A DNA stretch of 64,000 nucleotides from Kiloniellaceae bacterium (GCA_021776195.1 JAJFGK010000060.1:147593-211592); one strand, 5' to 3'; shown: positions 52,769 through 61,859, numbered from the stretch's first letter. Numbers and translations: made by a program. The notes: generated from the letters alone by a model not told the origin.

Positions 52769-53434
52769 TCATTTCCAGGCGAAGGCCGGTTGGTCGTAGT
52801 GGGCCACGCGGGTCGCCGCGCCGCGCAGGGCGACCTCGCGGAACTGATAGAGCAGGGCGGCGGTGGGGGCGTAAAGATGATGGCCCAGGGTCGGCAGCGG
52901 GGCGGAAAGCACCGGGTGCTCGCTACCGGGGACCGGGTCCAGATGCGGGATCTCCGGCGCGTTCAGTTCGGCCAGGGGGATGCGGAAGACCTTCGCGACC
53001 TCGCCAGGGTCGGGCTCGAGGGCGTCGGCGGCCGGGCCGCCCCAGGCGACCACCGGGGTGATGCAAAAGCCCGAACGGGTCGGAAAGTCGTCGAGCAGAC
53101 CGAGCACCTCGCTCTCGGCCAAGGTCAGGCCCAGTTCCTCCTGCAGTTCGCGTAGGCCGGCCTCGAGGGAGCCCTCGCCGGGCTCCAGCCGTCCCCCCGG
53201 CAGGGCGTACTGGCCGGAGTGGCGACGCAAGGTCTTGGGCCGCCGGGTCAAGAGGATGCTGGCCTCTCCGGCAGAATCCGTCCCGGTCTCGCCGGTGGCG
53301 GACCCACCGGTCCCCGCGACAACGATCACCACGGCGGCGCGCCGGAGCTCAGGGTCTTCGATCCCGCGATGCTCGAAGCCCGCCAAGGCGCCGGCGATCC
53401 TGGCGCGTAACGCGTTGCCAAAGGTGAAGTCCAT
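52769..53434 (-). CDS. Nudix hydrolase, CoA-pyrophosphatase-like
   Basis: 221 residues. The Nudix box is complete (G-x5-E-x7-REL-x-EE-x-GL, from GRLEPGE to ELGL near 110-130). RRPKTLRRHSGQYALPGG upstream of the box resembles the NudL/CoAse signature. Start at MDFTFGNAL. Convergent with the exonuclease, 19 bases apart. Confidence 0.85.
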   Translation of the reverse strand: MDFTFGNALRARIAGALAGFEHRGIEDPELRRAAVVIVVAGTGGSATGETGTDSAGEASILLTRRPKTLRRHSGQYALPGGRLEPGEGSLEAGLRELQEELGLTLAESEVLGLLDDFPTRSGFCITPVVAWGGPAADALEPDPGEVAKVFRIPLAELNAPEIPHLDPVPGSEHPVLSAPLPTLGHHLYAPTAALLYQFREVALRGAATRVAHYDQPAFAWK

Positions 53435-53586
53435 GGTCCGTCTTTTCGCTTTCTTCCGGCCCCGGGGCCGGCCGGCGCGGCGACCCGAGAATAGGGGTGC
53501 TAGATTGGCGGCCATCGTTGAGTGGAGACCGTGCCTTTGCAAGAGACAATGTCGCAAGCGAGACGGCGGCAGCGCTCGACCATCGC

Positions 53587-53600
53587 TTGACTTGTATCAA
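53587..53600. promoter_or_regulatory. FNR/NNR-type box upstream of nnrS
   Basis: TTGAC-TTGT-ATCAA matches TTGAT-N4-ATCAA in nine of ten positions. It lies 129 bases before the chosen nnrS start. NnrS genes are known targets of NO- or O2-responsive CRP/FNR regulators. Confidence 0.7.
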
Positions 53601-53728
53601 GGCTGGACTCCGATAGAAGGCTGAGATTGGCGGTCGTTGCCGGCTTTGGCCGGGGCCCGGGTGGATGGTGTGGGAGGCGAACGCGTGACTCAGGTGGTCG
53701 GCAGGACTCCGCGCTGGGTTGGCGCGGC

Positions 53729-54958
53729 GTGAGCGATAGTTCGGTGCCCGGGCCAGCACCCGGACCAGCGCCCGGGACGGCACGGCGCGCCTATTGCGGA
53801 CCTGAAATCCTGCGCGAGGGCTTTCGCCCTTTCTTTCTTCTGGCGGCACTCTGGTCCGCCACGGCCCTGACGATCTGGCTGCTGGCCCTGGGCGGTGTCT
53901 GGATCGTTCCCAGTCGATTCGAGCCGATGGCCTGGCACAGTCACGAGATGATCTACGGCTATGGCAGCGCCGTGGTCGCCGGTTTCCTGCTGACGGCGAT
54001 CCCCAACTGGACCGGCCGCCTGCCGGTCCGCGGCCGGCCCTTGGGCATGCTGGTTCTGATCTGGGGCCTGGGCCGGGGACTGCTCTTGTTTTCGCAATAT
54101 CTCGACCCGCTGACGGTCGCGCTCGGCGATTTCGCCTTCCTGGCGGTCTTTGAAGTCTTGGTCCTGCGGGAGATTGTCGCCGGGCGGAACTGGCGGAACC
54201 TGCCGATCGCCGTTGCGCCCCTCGTCCTGCTCGGCGGCAATGCGCTCGCGCATTCGGAAAGTGCCGGTCTCCTGCAAAGCAACGGACGGGGCGACCGGGT
54301 CGGCCTTGCCCTCCTGGTGCTGCTGATCTGTCTGGTGGGGGGCCGTATCGTCCCCAGCTTCACGCGAAACTGGCTCGCCAAACGCGGCGCGGAGCGTCTG
54401 CCGGCGCCCTTCGGCCTGCCCGACAAGATCGCTTTGCTGGTCACCGCGGCCACCCTGATCGCCTGGATCGCGGTACCCCAGGAGCCCTGGTGCGCCGCCC
54501 TGAGCTTTGCCGCGGCGTTGATGAATGGTTGGCGCGTGGCCCGTTGGCGCGGCCATGATACGCTGTCGGAACCGCTGGTTTGGATCCTGCACCTCGGCTT
54601 CGGCTGGATCGCGGCCGGCTTCACTTTCCTCGGGCTGGTTCAGGCCGGCGCGCCCTTGGCCGCCAGCCTGCCGGTCCATGCCTTCGCCGCGGGTGCCGTC
54701 GGCACCATGACCCTGGCGGTCATGACCAGGGCCTCGCTCGGCCATGGCGGGCGGCCGCTGACCGCGGGCCCGGCCACGGTGACGATCTATCTGCTGGTGA
54801 TCGCCGCCGCGGCCGGGCGCATCGCCGCCGGCCTGTTCGACAGCGGGGGCGGGGCCCTCCTGGCCGTTTCGGCGATCGCCTGGATCGCCGCCTTCGGACT
54901 TTTCGCCGGCGCCTACCTGCCGATCCTCGCGGGCCGCCGGGGCGCTTCCGTTAACTAG
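53729..54958 (+). CDS. nnrS: NnrS-family membrane protein
   Basis: 409 residues, about 12 helices. The family motif WHSHEMIYGYGSAVVAGFLLTAIPNWTG is present in pieces, with the conserved histidines of this heme/copper-binding family that protects against NO. A Pro/Gly-rich N-terminus (PGPAPGPAPG) precedes the first FRPFFLLAALWS helix. The start is a GTG with a weak ribosome site; an earlier TTG at 53627 would add 34 residues. An FNR-like box upstream fits denitrification or low-oxygen control. Confidence 0.87.
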   Translation: MSDSSVPGPAPGPAPGTARRAYCGPEILREGFRPFFLLAALWSATALTIWLLALGGVWIVPSRFEPMAWHSHEMIYGYGSAVVAGFLLTAIPNWTGRLPVRGRPLGMLVLIWGLGRGLLLFSQYLDPLTVALGDFAFLAVFEVLVLREIVAGRNWRNLPIAVAPLVLLGGNALAHSESAGLLQSNGRGDRVGLALLVLLICLVGGRIVPSFTRNWLAKRGAERLPAPFGLPDKIALLVTAATLIAWIAVPQEPWCAALSFAAALMNGWRVARWRGHDTLSEPLVWILHLGFGWIAAGFTFLGLVQAGAPLAASLPVHAFAAGAVGTMTLAVMTRASLGHGGRPLTAGPATVTIYLLVIAAAAGRIAAGLFDSGGGALLAVSAIAWIAAFGLFAGAYLPILAGRRGASVN

Positions 54959-54970
54959 GATGTTTGAGTG

Positions 54971-55813
54971 TCAGCCGCCCGGCCCACCGCGCCGGGCGAT
55001 GAGGCCGCGTGAGGGGTTGTAGGCGACGATCGCGCCGCCGAGAAACAGCGCGATGCAACCGAGCACCACCGCCAGCGCCGTGGGGTCGATCTGTCCGTAG
55101 AGGGCAAAGCGCACCAGTTCGACGGCGTGGGTGAAGGGATTGAAGAGGCAGATACTGTGCAGCAGCGGGCTCGCCTCGAGCATGCGCCAGAGGGGATAGA
55201 GCGCCGAGGAGGCAAAGAACATCGGGAAGATAACGAAGTTCATGATGCCGGCGAAGTTTTCCAACTGCTGGATCGCCGAGGAGAGCAGCATTCCCAAGGC
55301 CCCGAGCATCAGACCGGAGAGCACCAGCGCCGGCAGGAGGGTCAGGTAGCCCATCAGCGGCGGCTGCACGTCCCAAAACCAGGCGATGGCGAGAAAGACG
55401 TAGACCTGGAGCAGCGACACGGCGACCCCGGCCAGGAGCTTGCAGACCAGGAGGTACCAGCGCGGGAAGGGACTGACCAGGAGCGTGCGCATATTGCCCA
55501 TTTCCCGGTCGTAGACCATGGAGAGCGAGGACTGCATGCCGTTGAAGAGCTGGATCATCGCAACCAGGCCCGGCGTGATGTAGACCTCGTAAAGAATGTA
55601 GGTCTCGTAGGGCGGGGCGATGGAGACCCCCAGGATCGAGCGAAAGCCGGCGGCGAAGATGAAGAGCCAGACCAGCGGGCGTACCAGGGCGGCGACAAAG
55701 CGTTCGCGCTGCTGCAGGAAGCGCAGGGCCTCGCGCCAGACGATCCCCTGCAGGCAGATCAGATGGCCGGCCGGACCGAGGCCGGCACGCCGGGAAGGCT
55801 CGGGCGGGCTCAT
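54971..55813 (-). CDS. ABC-2 type transporter permease
   Basis: 280 residues, six helices, ABC2 membrane family: ALVRPLVWLFIFAAGF, MQSSLSMVYDREMGNMRTLLVSPFPRW, and NFVIFPMFFASSALYP. The sequence pattern recalls the permease associated with PQQ-dependent alcohol oxidation systems and NodJ-like exporters. Start overlaps the ATPase gene stop by four bases. Confidence 0.9.
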   Translation of the reverse strand: MSPPEPSRRAGLGPAGHLICLQGIVWREALRFLQQRERFVAALVRPLVWLFIFAAGFRSILGVSIAPPYETYILYEVYITPGLVAMIQLFNGMQSSLSMVYDREMGNMRTLLVSPFPRWYLLVCKLLAGVAVSLLQVYVFLAIAWFWDVQPPLMGYLTLLPALVLSGLMLGALGMLLSSAIQQLENFAGIMNFVIFPMFFASSALYPLWRMLEASPLLHSICLFNPFTHAVELVRFALYGQIDPTALAVVLGCIALFLGGAIVAYNPSRGLIARRGGPGG

Positions 55814-56610
55814 GCCGCCGCTCCCTTGGCGGTCTTCGCATCGGCATTTGCGATCAAGCGCGTGAAAGCTTCGCGCACGTTCGATCCGCCACCCTGGGCC
55901 ATGACCGCGTCGCGCGATCCGTCGGCCAAAACCCGGCCGGCGTGCAGCACGACGACCTGACTGTCGGGCAGCACCTCGTCGATCAGGTGGGTCGCCCAGA
56001 GCACGGCCAAACCCTCCTCGCGGCAGAGGACCTGAAGATGATCGAGCAGATCCTGGCGGGATTCGATATCGAGCCCGGCGGTGGCCTCGTCGAGCAGCAG
56101 CAGGCGCGGTTCGTGCAGCAGGCAGCGGGCGATCTCGACCCGGCGCACCTGGCCGCCCGACAGGCGCCGGATCTTGTCGTCGAAGCGGTCCGTTAGGCCG
56201 ACCCGGGCCAGCGCCGCCTGGGCGCGTCGCTTGACCTCGCCGCGGGCCAGGCCGTGCAGCGCGCCATGGTAGGCCAGGTTCTGCCAAACGCTGAGATCGA
56301 GATCGAGGGTGCGCTGTTGGAAGACCACGCCAAGCCGCCGCAGTGCCTCGCCCGGTTGCCGACGGACATCGAAGCCGAAGACCTTGATGGCGCCGCTGGT
56401 GTTGTCGTAAAGCCGGGTGATCAGGGAAAAGAGCGTGGTCTTGCCGGCGCCGTTCAGGCCCAGCAGGACGCAGAACCGGCCCGGAGAAATCGTCAGGCCG
56501 ACCTCGCAGAGGGCCTGCTTGGGCCCGAAGGCATGGGACAGGCCCGCGATCTCGAGCGCCACGGTGGATTCAGGGGGCGGGGACGGGTCGTCAGCCATGG
56601 TCGAGGCCAT
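55810..56610 (-). CDS. ABC transporter ATP-binding protein
   Basis: 266 residues. Walker A GLNGAGKTT, Q-loop VVFQQ, signature LSGGQ, Walker B LLLLDEATAGLD and the switch His in WATHL. The layout resembles the ATPases accompanying PQQ-linked alcohol dehydrogenase systems. Works with the permease encoded directly after it. ATG at 56598 is an equal start choice; neither has a clear ribosome site. Confidence 0.92.
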   Translation of the reverse strand: MASTMADDPSPPPESTVALEIAGLSHAFGPKQALCEVGLTISPGRFCVLLGLNGAGKTTLFSLITRLYDNTSGAIKVFGFDVRRQPGEALRRLGVVFQQRTLDLDLSVWQNLAYHGALHGLARGEVKRRAQAALARVGLTDRFDDKIRRLSGGQVRRVEIARCLLHEPRLLLLDEATAGLDIESRQDLLDHLQVLCREEGLAVLWATHLIDEVLPDSQVVVLHAGRVLADGSRDAVMAQGGGSNVREAFTRLIANADAKTAKGAAA

Positions 56611-56819
56611 GGCCGAGACGGGGGAGCAAGCTGGTTACCGCGCCACGGAACATCTCTACTGTTTTCCTTCCTCTGGGCCGACCTCTGGTCCTCGCGCTGC
56701 CCCCGCAAGAGACGTCGGCAGGGATGGCTTTTACCACCTTACGCTTTCGCCCGTCGATGACCGAAAAGGCCTAGTGGCACCGGGATTGGCGGCCTTGGGC
56801 TCTTCGGCTATAGGAGCCC

Positions 56820-57992
56820 ATGCAGAACTTCGACCTCATCATCATTGGCGCCGGGGCGGCCGGCTTGATGTGCGCCGTGGAGGCCAACAAGCGCGGCCGG
56901 CGGGTGCTGCTGCTGGAGCGCGCGGCCAAGGTGGCGCAGAAGATCCGCATCTCCGGCGGTGGCCGGGCCAATTTCACCAACCTCTATGCCTCGCCCGACG
57001 ACTACCTGTCGGACAACCCGCACTTTTGCGTCTCGGCCCTGCGGCGCTATGGCCAGCACGACTTCATCGCGTTGGTGGAAAAGCACGGCATCGCCTATCA
57101 CGAGCGCGGCCACGGCCAGCTCTTCTGCGACGGCTCCGCCCAGCAGATCATCGACCTGCTGCTCGAGGAGGCCCAGGGCGTGACGGTCCAGACGGGGGTC
57201 GGCGTGACCCGGGTCGACAAAAGGGGCGAGGGCTTTGCCGTCGAGACCGACCGTGGCGCCTTTGTCGCGGCGGCCCTGGTGATCGCCAGCGGCGGCCCCT
57301 CGATCCCGAAGATGGGGGCGACTGGCTTTGCCTATGATCTGGCCCGGCAGTTTGGCCTCAAGGTGATCGCGCCCCGCCCGGGCCTGGTGCCGCTGACCTT
57401 CGATCCGGCCACCCTGGCGCGGCTCCGGGAACTGGCGGGGGTCTCCCTGGAGGCCACGGTCACGCTCGGCAAGACAAGTTTCACCGAGGCGCTACTTTTC
57501 ACCCACCGTGGCCTCAGCGGCCCGGTGATCTTGCAGATCTCCTCCTACTGGCGCGAGGGCGACAGCATCACCGTCGATCTGCTGCCCGGCACCGACCTGT
57601 TCGAGCACCTGAAAGCGGCCAAGGCGAGCCAGGCCAGGAAGGATCTGCAGAGCGTGTTGGCCCAACTGATGCCCAGGCGATTGGCGCAGAAGATGATCGA
57701 GTGGTGCGGTTACGGCGGGCGCCTGGCGGAGACTTCCGACAAGTCCCTGCGGGCCGTGGCGGCGCAGATCAAGGCGTGGCGCATCACGCCCCTGGGCTCG
57801 GAGGGCTATCGCACGGCCGAGGTCACGGTGGGCGGCATCGACACCGACGGGCTGTCATCGAAAACCATGGCGGTGCTGTCGGTGCCCGGCCTCTATGTCA
57901 TCGGCGAGGCCGTCGACGTGACCGGTCATCTGGGTGGCTTCAATTTCCAGTGGGCCTGGGCCTCGGGCCACGCCTGCGGACAGGCGGTTTGA
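56820..57992 (+). CDS. HI0933/YhiN-family flavoprotein
   Basis: 390 residues, FAD-binding Rossmann fold: IIIGAGAAGLMCA near 7-19, the family loop KIRISGGGRANFTN and the C-terminal GEAVDVTGHLGGFNFQWAWASG. Function of the family is unknown (BaiN-like members reduce bile-acid intermediates). It stands alone, divergent from the ABC pair. Confidence 0.9.
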   Translation: MQNFDLIIIGAGAAGLMCAVEANKRGRRVLLLERAAKVAQKIRISGGGRANFTNLYASPDDYLSDNPHFCVSALRRYGQHDFIALVEKHGIAYHERGHGQLFCDGSAQQIIDLLLEEAQGVTVQTGVGVTRVDKRGEGFAVETDRGAFVAAALVIASGGPSIPKMGATGFAYDLARQFGLKVIAPRPGLVPLTFDPATLARLRELAGVSLEATVTLGKTSFTEALLFTHRGLSGPVILQISSYWREGDSITVDLLPGTDLFEHLKAAKASQARKDLQSVLAQLMPRRLAQKMIEWCGYGGRLAETSDKSLRAVAAQIKAWRITPLGSEGYRTAEVTVGGIDTDGLSSKTMAVLSVPGLYVIGEAVDVTGHLGGFNFQWAWASGHACGQAV

Positions 57993-58041
57993 TCCTTGTG
58001 GCGAACGGGCCCCTGTACTTCAGGCCCGCGAGGCATCCGGG

Positions 58042-58224
58042 CTAGGGCTGCAGGGTCTCGAAGAGAACGCCGAGCCCGACGCTGAGCGCCAGGATTCCGC
58101 TGGCCCAGCCGTACCACCACTGATCGCTGTGCCCGCAGTCGCCAGCGACACGACGGGTCAGGATAAAGCCGACCGAACAGACGGCGCCGACCACGATTTG
58201 AATGACGATAGGGTTCTCAATCAT
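58042..58224 (-). CDS. Small membrane protein, duplicate 1
   Basis: 60 residues: helix 1 (about 6-24), a hydrophilic turn RRVAGDCGHSDQWWYG, then helix 2 (about 41-56). About 42 of 60 residues are identical to the gene at 58470. No known family. The gene and roughly 110 bases upstream belong to a tandem duplication. Confidence 0.6.
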   Translation of the reverse strand: MIENPIVIQIVVGAVCSVGFILTRRVAGDCGHSDQWWYGWASGILALSVGLGVLFETLQP

Positions 58225-58469
58225 CCGAGAGTCCTCTCATGGACCACCTGCCCCACGTCGGTATCCGCCTATTCTTTTTGATCTTTGCAACGGATGGAAA
58301 AGGTTAACACATTTGACCCTTGGCGACCAGTCGTTCTTGCTTCCCGAAGGCCAATTTTGTCCCGCCCGGCGAACGACGCCAGCCAAAATAGAATTGTATT
58401 TTCATGGAGTTGCCACAAATGACTCAGCTTCGAGTCCTCTCGCCCGCGCGCGCCAGCCAGGCCGTTCGC

Positions 58470-58652
58470 TCAGGTCTGCAGGGTCTCGAAGAAGACGCCG
58501 AGCCCGACGCTGAGCGCCAGGATTCCACTGGCCCAGCCGCGCCACCAGTAATCGCTGTGGTCGCAATCGCCGGCAAGCTGTCGGGTCATCATGAAGCCGG
58601 CCGCGCAAATGGCGCCGACCGTGAGCTGAAGGAGGATCGGGTGCTCAACCAT
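58470..58652 (-). CDS. Small membrane protein, duplicate 2
   Basis: 60 residues, same two-helix plan as 58042-58224 with the invariant AGDC-x-HSD-x-WW and GWASGILALSVGLGV core. Substitutions between copies are mostly conservative within the helices, implying selection. Starts at ATG after CTTGCGG; an in-frame TTG two codons earlier is possible. Confidence 0.6.
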   Translation of the reverse strand: MVEHPILLQLTVGAICAAGFMMTRQLAGDCDHSDYWWRGWASGILALSVGLGVFFETLQT

Positions 58653-58908
58653 CCGCAAGCCCTCTTACAGAGCCATGGTCCCCACGTTGTCTTCGATGGT
58701 TTCTTGATTTGTTTGGTCGCGGATGGCCAAAGGATAACATACTCGCGCGTCTGCCGCGAGTCGTTCCTGGGAATCCACCACCCCCGCGCCCGGCGGACAA
58801 AACAACGCGCCCAAATCGGTTCCTATCGCTGCCCGGAGGTATTAGTAAGTGCGCTCGGGGGCAACGACCCTGGCAAGCGGAAATCTTCGCGCGACCAAAG
58901 GCGTGGCA

Positions 58909-59388
58909 ATGACAGCAAGCGATCGCTACCTGAAAACCCTGCTCCTCTACTTTGAGGAAGAGGTCATGGGCGAGACCTACTTCACGGAACTCGCGCGGCA
59001 TTTCGATGAGGAGGGCGCGGCGGCCAAGCTGCGTTTGCTGGCCGCCGTCGAATGCCGCGCGGCCCGCGCGGTACAGCCGCTTGTCGCGCGGCACGGACTG
59101 GTTCCGCGCGGTGCCGCGGAACTGGCCGCGCTTGGCGCGTCCCATGTGGCGGCCCATCGCGACCTGACCTGGCACGGGTTCCTGACCCACATGGCCACCC
59201 GCTACCCGGCCTACATCGACGAGTTCGAAACGCTCGAGCGCATGGCCCCTCCCGAGGATCTGCCGGCCCTCGAGATCCTCACCGACCACGAGCACGCCGC
59301 CATCGAGTTCGCCAGGCGGGACCTCGCCGGACGCCCGGACAGCACCGAACCTCTCTTGGCCTATATCGGCGATGAGGGGGCAGGGTGA
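58909..59388 (+). CDS. Ferritin-like helical protein, putative
   Basis: 159 residues, all helical. Spaced acidic and His residues (LYFEEEVMGETYFTELA; AAVECRAARA; EFETLERMA; TDHEHAAIEFARRDL) resemble a ferritin/rubrerythrin-type four-helix bundle, but ExxH pairs are incomplete, so iron binding is a guess. AAAGG lies seven bases before the ATG. Its end overlaps a doubtful minus-strand frame. Confidence 0.55.
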   Translation: MTASDRYLKTLLLYFEEEVMGETYFTELARHFDEEGAAAKLRLLAAVECRAARAVQPLVARHGLVPRGAAELAALGASHVAAHRDLTWHGFLTHMATRYPAYIDEFETLERMAPPEDLPALEILTDHEHAAIEFARRDLAGRPDSTEPLLAYIGDEGAG

Positions 59389-59581
59389 TCGACTGACGGG
59401 CCGCTGCCCGTCCCCTGGACCATGAATCCCGCTCGGGTCGCGCCAGGTCGTCGAGGACCCGGCGGTTGAAGCCGTGGAGCAGGGCTTCCCAGAAGGGCGC
59501 GTAGAAGGTCTTGGCCGGCACCGGCGAGCGCCGGGCCCGCTGCACCCGTTCGCAGGTCCGGTCATCCTCCACCCGGGCCAT
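59279..59581 (-). pseudogene. Possible gene remnant
   Basis: The first 50 codons read like protein (PVPAKTFYAPFWEALLHGF then NRRVLDDLARPERDSW), but the rest is Arg-rich and antisense to the ferritin-like gene, so the frame may be a decayed or truncated gene. The remaining gap 59582-59777 holds nothing I can identify. Confidence 0.25.
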
Positions 59582-59777
59582 TCAGGTCCGCCGCCGGTCC
59601 GTAGCTTGGTGGAGGCACAGTTTTCCATCGAATTGCCGTCTTTGGTAAGCCGCTTTGGGTGGACGGGAATCTCGGTAGGCGGGAATTTTGGACCGGGTGG
59701 TGCTGAATATGTCCGAAGGTGGGCCGACACAGGATGCCGGCCCAAACTCCTAATGTCTTGGTGACTAAACTTGGGTA

Positions 59778-60857
59778 TCAGGTGGCGTTGTCGACCTGCT
59801 TGGCCATGATCGCGAGGCCCTTGCCGATGTCGTTCAGGAAGGACGCGACCTTCTTGCTGCTCTCCAGCTTGGTGCCCCAGGTGGCCTCGTTCTTGACCTT
59901 GCGGAAGGCGAAGAAGGATTCGCGCAGCTTGGGCGCGTAGCCGCGCATGCCACCGAAATCGCGCATCATGCCGTCGAGCTGCGTCACCTTGCCCTGCAAC
60001 TCCTTGGCCTTGGGGGAGAATTCCTTCGACTTCGGGTCCACGTCCGACAGGGTCTTCATGGCGTCGGCGGCGGCGGCCTTGACCTTGTCCGCCTCCATTT
60101 CCATGGCGTCGGCCTTCGATTCCAGGCGGTTGGCGAACTTCACGCAGTCGGCGAACATGGCGTCGAGCTCGGCCAGCTTCTTTTCCATCTGGGTCGTGTC
60201 TTTCTTGGCGTCGGCCGTCAGCTTGGTGACGATCTTGCCGGCCTCGGCCAGCTTTTTCGCCGTCGAGAAGGAAAAGGCGACCCAGACCGCCACGGCGACC
60301 AGCACCGGCGCCGCGGCGCCGCCGGTCGCCGCAGTGGCAATCGCGGCCGCGGCGATGGCGGCGACCTTCACGAAGACCTTGCCGATGGAAAAGGCGATCT
60401 TGGCCTTGGACTTCTTGAGCTTCGTGCCCTCCTTCAGAAGGCGCTTTTCCGCCGCCGTGTTGGAGGCCTGGATGAAGTCGGGTCCGATGTCCTTCATGAT
60501 CAGGTTGCGCATCTCGTCGGAGAGCTGGGCGCTGTACTTGTTCTCCTCGTCCTTGATGGTCTTGGCCGGGTTCTGGATGTTGTACTTTTCGACGTTCTTG
60601 ACGAACTTGCCGAACTCCTTGTCGGCGGCCTCGAACTTGGACTGCATCTTTTTCTCGGCCTTCACCTTGGCCTTGTTCCAGTTCTGCGCGGCCTCCTGGG
60701 CGAAGTAGGCCCGGAGCTTTTCGAAGTAGGCGGCCTTCGCGTCGCAGCCGAGCTCGCCGGTCATCTCGTAGGCGAACTCGCAAGCGAGCGCCTCGCCCTT
60801 GAGCTTGACGCTGTCGGCGAGTTTGAATCCGTTCTTGGTCTGAGTGATCTGTGCCAT
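59778..60857 (-). CDS. Helical protein with central hydrophobic hairpin, unknown (pore-former-like)
   Basis: 359 residues, Lys/Ala-rich, no signal peptide. Long amphipathic helices (about 40-155) lead into a hydrophobic stretch (about 162-196) with a glycine turn (ATGGAAAP), giving a helical hairpin. A coiled coil (about 200-275) and a C-terminal helical part follow. This one-hairpin-between-long-helices plan recalls alpha-helical pore-forming toxins of the ClyA/Hbl group, which also may lack signal peptides. No homologue recognised; the parallel is structural inference. AAGGGG lies 12 bases before the ATG. Confidence 0.6.
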   Translation of the reverse strand: MAQITQTKNGFKLADSVKLKGEALACEFAYEMTGELGCDAKAAYFEKLRAYFAQEAAQNWNKAKVKAEKKMQSKFEAADKEFGKFVKNVEKYNIQNPAKTIKDEENKYSAQLSDEMRNLIMKDIGPDFIQASNTAAEKRLLKEGTKLKKSKAKIAFSIGKVFVKVAAIAAAAIATAATGGAAAPVLVAVAVWVAFSFSTAKKLAEAGKIVTKLTADAKKDTTQMEKKLAELDAMFADCVKFANRLESKADAMEMEADKVKAAAADAMKTLSDVDPKSKEFSPKAKELQGKVTQLDGMMRDFGGMRGYAPKLRESFFAFRKVKNEATWGTKLESSKKVASFLNDIGKGLAIMAKQVDNAT

Positions 60858-61062
60858 TGTCGCAGTGCCCCTTTTTTGCGTGGCCGGTTCAATTGTCGAT
60901 GGTGTGGCTGCCCATATCTACCGATTGGACGGTTTGTGGAGTGACGGCCATCACGGTTGGGGCGGATCGCGGGCGGCGTGCACGAATGATCTATTGTGGG
61001 GCACAGGGCTGCCTCGCCGCGGCGTGTCTCGATCGCATAGAACGAAGCGGCAGGAGCAGGGA

Positions 61063-61281
61063 ATGAGCCTCAAGGAAATCCGCAACTGCGACTACGTCGT
61101 CCTTCTCTGCGAGACGATGAAAGAAACGCGTGCCTTCTATGAGGGCGTGATGGGCTTTCCGCTCGAATACGATTCCGAAAAATGGGTCAGCTTCCGGGCG
61201 GGCTCGACACTCCTCACCCTGCGGCCGAGAGGTCCCTCGCCCGCCGGCGACGACGGCCCGGCGGCACCGGGCGCCGCCGGG
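61063..61281 (+). pseudogene. Truncated VOC/glyoxalase-family gene
   Basis: Begins normally (ATG with AGGAG six bases upstream; MSLKEIRNCDYVVLLCETM, then TRAFYEGVMGFPLEYD and WVSFRAGSTLLTLRPRG) and follows the first beta-alpha-beta unit of a VOC protein through GPAAPGAAG at about residue 73. The second half, with its metal ligands, is missing. The frame then runs on to 61821 antisense to the next gene. A deletion fused the gene start to unrelated DNA. Confidence 0.65.
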
Positions 61282-61293
61282 GCGCGCCGGCGA

Positions 61294-61713
61294 TCATCCG
61301 GGGCACCCGGTCATCGACTCCGGCCCATGCAGCCAACACATGAGGACGCCACCGAAAGCAAAGGCGACCGCGCAGAAAAGGACGATCGCCAGGGTCGCGA
61401 CCCGACAGGTGACGAAGGTCTTCCACCGGGTCTGGAAGGCTTTCTTCTCCTGCGACCGCGCCGTCGCCTGATCCGGGCGTTCCATGCGCTTCATGTGGCG
61501 CGCGGTCCTCAGGTCGATCACGATCCCGATGATCGCCAAGATCAGTCCTGCGTTCTCAAGGAGGGTCGGGTCTCTTTCGACCATCGTGAAGAAGAACAGC
61601 AGTGCGATGCCGCCAAAGGCATAGAGGCCGCTGTTGGCGCGCACATGCCGGTCTTTTCTGACGTCGCCGAGTTCCAATTTACCACCACAGGGTTTTGTTG
61701 TTGCCGTCGACAT
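61294..61713 (-). CDS. Hypothetical three-helix membrane protein
   Basis: 139 residues with hydrophobic segments at about 30-47, 54-72 and 105-127, and a basic loop between the second and third. No family recognised. ATG chosen; an in-frame TTG three codons earlier is possible. It abuts the truncated VOC gene tail to tail. Confidence 0.5.
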   Translation of the reverse strand: MSTATTKPCGGKLELGDVRKDRHVRANSGLYAFGGIALLFFFTMVERDPTLLENAGLILAIIGIVIDLRTARHMKRMERPDQATARSQEKKAFQTRWKTFVTCRVATLAIVLFCAVAFAFGGVLMCWLHGPESMTGCPG

Positions 61714-61783
61714 CGACGACAAAATCGCGCGTTCCGGGGACAGGAACTTGGCCGCTGGTCCGCCAGCCTTCGCCGGCTGAAAA

Positions 61784-61859
<76 letters not shown>

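Larger units (their letters stand above)
58042..58770. repeat. Tandem duplication of a gene-plus-promoter unit
   Basis: Unit 1 (about 58042-58340) and unit 2 (about 58470-58770) each hold one 60-codon gene and its upstream region; the similarity extends past the starts to a shared AGTCGTTC near 58329 and 58759. The 130 bases between the units are not repeated. Boundaries are by eye. Confidence 0.6.

Noticed and set aside
58255..58320. TTGATCTTTGCAA upstream of the first small duplicated gene as an FNR box
   Set aside because: Only the left half matches and the duplicate copy does not keep the right half.
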